Assembly: GCA_049613795.1 (NCBI GenBank)
Contig: JBMZCX010000087.1
Coordinates: 1-9,566, forward strand
Source: Thalassotalea_B sp049613795
GTDB lineage: Bacteria; Pseudomonadota; Gammaproteobacteria; Enterobacterales; Alteromonadaceae
Length of the DNA stretch: 9,566 bases
Direction of reading: 5' to 3'
Part shown: in pieces, positions 6,085 through 9,566 of the stretch
Layout of the letters: each line of letters opens with the position of its first letter
How positions within the stretch are numbered: position 1 is the stretch's first letter
Translations under genes and position numbers: made by a program
Notes under the pieces: model-generated
The model's database searches: none
What the model was told of the DNA's origin: nothing
What the model saw: only the letters and a program-made list of their open reading frames with translations

Positions 6085-6468
6085 TCAGTTAAAGGCATTT
6101 TTAAGCCAGTTTATTTGTGATTCATCAATAGTGCTAATACTACCTTCAATGGCAATCACATCGAAACGATAACTCGTATTATATTCATTTAATTGCTGTT
6201 GTTGCAGATAAATTGCGGCAGTTTTTATAATTTTTTGCTGTTTTTTATATGATATTGCTGAAATGGCACCGCCAAACAGCGTGTTCTTACGATATTTAAC
6301 TTCAACAAATACTAAAACGTTTTGCTCTTTCATTATTAAGTCAATTTCACCAAAGCGTGAATGAAAGTTTTTCTCAATATAGGTTAATCCTTTTTTTTGC
6401 AAAAAATGGCTAGCGCATTGCTCTGCAAATTCGCCTGAGGTATTTGAGGTATTGTTGTTTTTATTCAC
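6085..6468 (-). CDS. yraN: YraN family (UPF0102) nuclease-fold protein
   Basis: This is a small protein of the UPF0102 family, with a PD-(D/E)xK endonuclease-like fold related to archaeal Holliday-junction resolvases. Its biochemical role is not settled. I take the GTG at 6468-6466 as the start, giving 127 residues, near the 131 of E. coli YraN. An ATG at 6543 would add 25 residues of unrelated sequence read through lpoA. Visible motifs, numbered from the GTG, are EFAEQCASHFL (13-23), E41-I-D43 in GEIDLIM, E56-V-K58 in VFVEVKYRK (the presumed metal-binding core), YGG-like FGGAI (65-69), and RFDVIAI (101-107) before the terminal WLKNAFN. The start overlaps the lpoA stop by 8 bases (GTGAATAA), with only a weak GGA close by, so translation is probably coupled to lpoA. 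Confidence 0.92.
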   Translation of the reverse strand: MNKNNNTSNTSGEFAEQCASHFLQKKGLTYIEKNFHSRFGEIDLIMKEQNVLVFVEVKYRKNTLFGGAISAISYKKQQKIIKTAAIYLQQQQLNEYNTSYRFDVIAIEGSISTIDESQINWLKNAFN

Positions 6469-8332
6469 GTTCCATCGCAATTTCTTCAGCCTTGTCGTTA
6501 CTGTATTTTCCCCAAAGCAAGCTTCGGCTAAGAATATTGTCATTGGTTAGTTGCAATACGCCAGTTTGACCAAAATGGCGTACATACTTAAAACGCTGCA
6601 TCTTGTCTAGCTTAGGTAAAATATTGAAGCTGTCATAGCCCATGGCAAATATTCGCTGCAAACCATCACTTCTTTTTGGCCAAAGCTTATTGCTGAGTTG
6701 ATGTAATGCTGTGTTCTGTCGTTTGCTACTGAGTAACCATGGCATTTCAGTAAACACTAAACCAGCTAAATCTCTTGAGTCACTGGCATCAGACTGAGCA
6801 CTATGGCTACGCGAACTTGAAAATACAGGGATACGTTTTGCAAAGGGGCTTATATTTACATCGATATAAGGTTTTAGTAGCCGTGTTTGGGCAACTGAGC
6901 CAACTAAATAGATCATATCAATGTCACGACGGTTTCTTGGTTCATCTTTAATGGTTTGCTTCGCGCGTGATTTTATTTGATTAATGCGTTGCTGGCTTTT
7001 ACTTACTTCTAAGCTCGACTTTAGAGTATTTTGCATATTTTTACCCTGATCAAAATAAACAATGTTGGGGTGAGCACCTGTAAGTGAGTGCCAAGTATTT
7101 GAAAAAGTTTGAGTAATACGTTGGCTTACATTGTCTTTATGGCTTAATAACAACGGGTATTTAAATGCTTTGTTGCTTAGCGTTGTTGCTGCTTGAATGG
7201 CTTCGTCTTCAGGGCGCATTGAAAACGCTATTTGATGTGGTTTTAACTGATTATTACTTGGAATGTTTAGTAATAACGTAGGGACGGTTAAGTCTTCTAA
7301 TGCGGTATAAGTATCAACATTCTCTCTTAATAATGGCCCAATCACATAATCAATATTAAGTGGGATTAATTGCTCAGATACAAGTGACATATCGAGCTTG
7401 TCTGAATCAATAAAGTGTAATGATTGCGCTTCATTATTGTTGAATGCGGCTAAAACACCTTGTTGAGCAACTTTACCTGCGCGCTCTTGTTTACCTGAAA
7501 GGGGTAATATAACGGCAATATTTTCTATATTATTTACATTAAGGCTCGATGGTATTGCTTGTAGCATATTAGCAATTTTATTGCCTGGGTGAGTTGGATA
7601 GTTACGTTGCCATTGTGCTAAATAGCGCTGAAATTTGTCGTGCTCGTCAGCAAATTTGAAGGAAAAACTCAGTAATTGCTGCCAACCTTTAAAGTTAGGA
7701 GGTTGGCGTAGTGCTAATTGCTCAACCTGCCAACTAGAAAGCCCAGATAAACGTTGCCATAATCGATTAATATCATCGTCATTGAGGTTGGTGTTTTTAG
7801 CAAATGCGCGAAGCTGAATATCTATGCTGTCAATCGTTTGCTGGCGTTGCGCTAATACTGCTTCTTTTAGTGTAAGGAAAGGTAATGACGGCTTTAGCGA
7901 GTGCTCGTTTTGTAATTCTTCAATCGTTGCTAATGTAGTGTAGGCTTGTTGGTACTGTGTTAAGGCGAATAATCCTTGGGCTTTTATTATTAGCAATTTA
8001 AATTGTTGCTTGGGTAAATTTGTAGTAACCAATAACTGGTGAGCTAGCCAAGTCGCTTGATGATATTGTTGCTCATTAAGTAATTGCTCACTAGCACTAA
8101 TTAATTCTATGGTAGCTTGTTCGATCGATAAGTATTGTGCGTTTTCAATACGCTGTTTGGCACTTAATACGTGAGTATTTTTTTGTGGCACATGTGTTGT
8201 TGGTGATGTCGACGGCTTTTTAGTTGTTGATTTTGATGAACAGCCAACAACTAGTGTGCTCGTAATAATAACTAGCAACAAACTTGGTAAGTGAAAATAT
8301 TTTTGGTAGAAGTTCAAAGTAAAGTCTCGCAC
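6461..8332 (-). CDS. lpoA: Penicillin-binding protein activator LpoA
   Basis: LpoA is an outer-membrane lipoprotein that reaches through the peptidoglycan to stimulate the synthase PBP1A. The frame is open from an ATG at 8404 (647 residues), but I place the start at GTG 8332 (623 residues). A TTG at 8317 is also possible and has GAG 7 bases upstream. From the GTG there is a short charged N-region, a hydrophobic core and lipobox LVVGC (Cys31; Cys55 from the ATG), with serine at +2 favouring the outer membrane. A linker of about 25 residues leads into a helical TPR-like N-domain (about 57-260). A periplasmic-binding-protein-like C-domain follows from about 270 (NIAVILPLSGKQERAG onward), including YVIGPLL, GLVFTEMPWLL and RIFAMGYDSFNIL. 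The ATG at 8404 lies upstream of the likely promoter, so it is unlikely to be used. The stop overlaps yraN. Confidence 0.94.
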   Translation of the reverse strand: MRDFTLNFYQKYFHLPSLLLVIITSTLVVGCSSKSTTKKPSTSPTTHVPQKNTHVLSAKQRIENAQYLSIEQATIELISASEQLLNEQQYHQATWLAHQLLVTTNLPKQQFKLLIIKAQGLFALTQYQQAYTTLATIEELQNEHSLKPSLPFLTLKEAVLAQRQQTIDSIDIQLRAFAKNTNLNDDDINRLWQRLSGLSSWQVEQLALRQPPNFKGWQQLLSFSFKFADEHDKFQRYLAQWQRNYPTHPGNKIANMLQAIPSSLNVNNIENIAVILPLSGKQERAGKVAQQGVLAAFNNNEAQSLHFIDSDKLDMSLVSEQLIPLNIDYVIGPLLRENVDTYTALEDLTVPTLLLNIPSNNQLKPHQIAFSMRPEDEAIQAATTLSNKAFKYPLLLSHKDNVSQRITQTFSNTWHSLTGAHPNIVYFDQGKNMQNTLKSSLEVSKSQQRINQIKSRAKQTIKDEPRNRRDIDMIYLVGSVAQTRLLKPYIDVNISPFAKRIPVFSSSRSHSAQSDASDSRDLAGLVFTEMPWLLSSKRQNTALHQLSNKLWPKRSDGLQRIFAMGYDSFNILPKLDKMQRFKYVRHFGQTGVLQLTNDNILSRSLLWGKYSNDKAEEIAMERE

Positions 8333-8341
8333 GTTGCAATG

Positions 8342-8369
8342 GTGGTATATAAACAGCAGTGGTATATAA
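8342..8369. repeat. Two direct copies of GTGGTATATAA, 17-bp period
   Basis: GTGGTATATAA occurs at 8342-8352 and again exactly at 8359-8369, separated by ACAGCA. The second copy contains most of the overlapping -10 boxes of lpoA and rsmI. The first lies just downstream of the predicted lpoA transcription start and has its own TATATA. It may be a duplicated promoter element or a paired regulator site. Confidence 0.6.
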
Positions 8370-8370
8370 T
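8342..8370 (+). promoter_or_regulatory. Candidate promoter of rsmI
   Basis: A perfect TATAAT lies at 8365-8370. The hexamer 17 bases upstream (GTGGTA, 8342-8347) is a poor -35, with 3 of 6 matches. Transcription would begin near 8377, about 32 bases before the rsmI ATG. Confidence 0.45.
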
Positions 8371-8394
8371 AAACGTCATTTCTTTGAGTCTCAA
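8366..8394 (-). promoter_or_regulatory. Probable sigma70 promoter of lpoA-yraN-diaA-dolP
   Basis: Read on the - strand, TTGAGA (8394-8389, 5 of 6) is 17 bases from TATTAT (8371-8366, 5 of 6). Transcription would begin near 8359, giving a leader of about 27 bases to GTG 8332 or 42 to TTG 8317. The -10 box overlaps that of the divergent rsmI promoter. Confidence 0.65.
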
Positions 8395-8408
8395 TATAAG
8401 TCATTCAT

Positions 8409-9260
8409 ATGGTCAATACCTTTGTCGAACCAAGTACATTATACATAGTAGCAACGCCTATCGGTAATTTAGCAGACATCAGCCAGCGGGCGCTCACTAT
8501 ATTAGGGAATGTAGATGTTATTGCTTGTGAAGATACCAGACATACACAAAAGCTGCTATCTGCTTATTCAATAAAAAACAAAACCTTATCATTGCATGAT
8601 CATAATGAAACCCATCGTCAAACACAAATAGCGGATATGTTAGCTGAAGGGAAGAGTATTGCGTTGGTTTCAGATGCGGGTACTCCTTTGATAAGTGATC
8701 CTGGTTATCATATTGTGAACTATCTAAAAAAACAGAATCTGACTGTTGTTCCTGTACCGGGTGCTTGTGCTGCGATTACGGCATTATCAGCGTCAGGCTT
8801 GGCAACAGACAGGTTTTCATTTGAAGGTTTTTTACCTTCTAAGCAAGGTGCTAGGCAAAAAGTGTTGTCTGAGTTAGTTAATGAACCACGTACTATGGTT
8901 TTTTATGATGCACCACGTCGAGCGATTGATACAGTAAGTGATATTGTTGCAGTACTGGGAAGTGATCGTAATATTGTTATTGCGCGAGAGCTAACCAAAA
9001 CCTTTGAAACCATTCATAAAGACAACGCTGGTGATTTTTTAACATGGTTAGCACAAGATCCTAATCAATTAAAAGGTGAAATGGTATTAATTATAGAAGG
9101 TTTTAAAGTGGATCCTAATGTCATTCCTGCGAAAGCCATAGATACATTAACACTATTATTAACGCACATGAAACCCAAAACAGCCTGCGCCATTGCCGCT
9201 GATATTTATGGTGTTAAAAAGAATGCATTATACGAGATAGCGCTTGGGTTAAAAGGCTGA
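8409..9260 (+). CDS. rsmI: 16S rRNA (cytidine1402-2'-O)-methyltransferase RsmI
   Basis: RsmI uses S-adenosylmethionine to methylate the ribose of C1402 in the decoding centre of 16S rRNA, where RsmH adds the N4 methyl group. The 283-residue protein has the tetrapyrrole-methylase-like fold. Motifs are LYIVATPIGNLADIS (11-25), CEDTRHT (40-46), LVSDAGTPLISDPG (87-100), PVPGACAAITALSASGL (114-130), FEGFLPSK (138-145) and MVFYDAPRR (163-171). A small C-terminal helical domain ends in KKNALYEIALGL. Length and motifs fit an intact enzyme. The ATG at 8409 has only a weak purine stretch (ATAAG) upstream, but it sits directly before the conserved N-terminus. The gene diverges from lpoA and points toward rnpB. 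No clear terminator is seen between rsmI and rnpB. Confidence 0.97.
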   Translation: MVNTFVEPSTLYIVATPIGNLADISQRALTILGNVDVIACEDTRHTQKLLSAYSIKNKTLSLHDHNETHRQTQIADMLAEGKSIALVSDAGTPLISDPGYHIVNYLKKQNLTVVPVPGACAAITALSASGLATDRFSFEGFLPSKQGARQKVLSELVNEPRTMVFYDAPRRAIDTVSDIVAVLGSDRNIVIARELTKTFETIHKDNAGDFLTWLAQDPNQLKGEMVLIIEGFKVDPNVIPAKAIDTLTLLLTHMKPKTACAIAADIYGVKKNALYEIALGLKG

Positions 9261-9300
9261 GGTTAGTTGTTTAGATGTATAACTTTACACCTTAATCAGC

Positions 9301-9329
9301 TTGGTATTAACTCAGAAATAAGGTATTAT
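9301..9329 (+). promoter_or_regulatory. Promoter of rnpB
   Basis: TTGGTA (9301-9306, 4 of 6) is 17 bases from TATTAT (9324-9329, 5 of 6). The expected start, 6 to 7 bases downstream at about 9335-9336, coincides with the 5' end of rnpB predicted from alignment to E. coli M1 RNA as remembered. Confidence 0.7.
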
Positions 9330-9334
9330 CAGGG

Positions 9335-9566
9335 GCGAGTTGACTAGACGATCGCTGCTTTATCGTTGTATTTATTGTTTCGACAAAAAGTATACGGATA
9401 GAGGGGAGGAAAGTCCGGGCTCCATTGAGCAGGGTGCCAGGTAACGCCTGGGCGGCGCAAGCCGACGACAAGTGCAGCAGAGAGAAGACCGCCGATGGCT
9501 ATCTTTCGAGATTTCACAGGTAAGGCTGAAAGGGTGCGGTAAGAGCGCACCGGATTGCTGGTAACA
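9335..9566 (+). ncRNA. rnpB: RNase P RNA (A type), 5' part
   Basis: This is the catalytic RNA of RNase P, which removes 5' leaders from tRNA precursors. About 230 bases are visible; the 3' part, including the partner strands of P1, P2 and P4, lies beyond the window. The conserved P4 strand and flank is GAGGGGAGGAAAGTCCGGGC at 9401-9420, followed by GCAGGGTGCCAGGTAACGCC. GTGCAGCAGAGAG is at 9472-9484, ACCGCCGATGGC at 9488-9499, and AAAGGGTGCGGTAAGAGCGC at about 9529-9548. P3 appears AT-rich, with TTGT and ACAA closing a TTCG loop (9377-9388). The 5' end is uncertain by a few bases. A - strand open frame across this region is a shadow of the RNA gene. Confidence 0.97.

Noticed and set aside
7635..7817. 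A 60-codon + strand frame opposite lpoA
   Set aside because: It is a shadow of the lpoA coding sequence, with no ribosome binding site and no recognisable domain.
9257..9315. CTGAGGTTA and TAACTCAG pairing between rsmI and rnpB
   Set aside because: It is eight pairs with a bulge across a 42-base loop, has no T-run and includes the rnpB promoter, so it is probably chance.
9344..9550. A 68-codon - strand frame at the right edge
   Set aside because: It is the antisense of the highly conserved RNase P RNA, whose structure explains the open frame.
1..9566. Mobile element, prophage, defence system or CRISPR array
   Set aside because: Nearly every base belongs to a recognisable housekeeping gene or its control region. 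No transposase, integrase, spaced repeats or abrupt change in base composition was seen.

Overview
The window is a run of conserved housekeeping genes from a moderately AT-rich gammaproteobacterium. The SspA, SspB, DolP, DiaA, LpoA and RsmI sequences, together with a complete petABC operon (absent from E. coli), point to a marine Alteromonadales-type organism such as the Colwellia/Thalassotalea group. That placement is inferred from remembered protein families, not from a search. I see no insertion sequence, prophage, CRISPR array, tRNA or obviously foreign gene.

Left part (1-4881, all + strand). It opens with the end of rplM (ribosomal protein L13), followed by rpsI (S9) and a strong terminator. 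A spacer of about 450 bp follows. It holds a plausible sigma70 promoter and a bulged hairpin in the leader of petABC. petA (Rieske protein), petB (cytochrome b) and petC (cytochrome c1) encode the cytochrome bc1 complex and are joined by TAATG stop/start overlaps. A GC-rich hairpin separates petC from sspA-sspB, which encode the stringent starvation protein that binds RNA polymerase and the ClpXP adaptor. These two genes also overlap as TAATG. A terminator closes the unit and lies between converging genes.

Right part. On the - strand, in transcription order, are lpoA (outer-membrane activator of PBP1A), yraN (nuclease-fold protein), diaA/gmhA-like (SIS-domain protein) and dolP (two-BON-domain lipoprotein). 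They are packed with overlaps or gaps of at most 11 bp. Divergent from lpoA is rsmI (16S rRNA 2'-O-methyltransferase), and the two share a compact region with overlapping -10 boxes on opposite strands. The 5' part of the RNase P RNA gene rnpB, with its own promoter, runs off the right edge. From memory, pseudomonads have the same gene order, continuing into mraZ and the division/cell-wall cluster.

The genes cover translation, respiration, stress control, replication timing and envelope maintenance. I found no undescribed multi-gene system. The points most worth a second look are the cytochrome b Qo motif reading PVWY instead of PEWY, a DiaA-locus protein that keeps all the heptose-isomerase metal and catalytic residues, the petABC leader hairpin, and the lpoA/rsmI promoter overlap, which also corrects the lpoA start.
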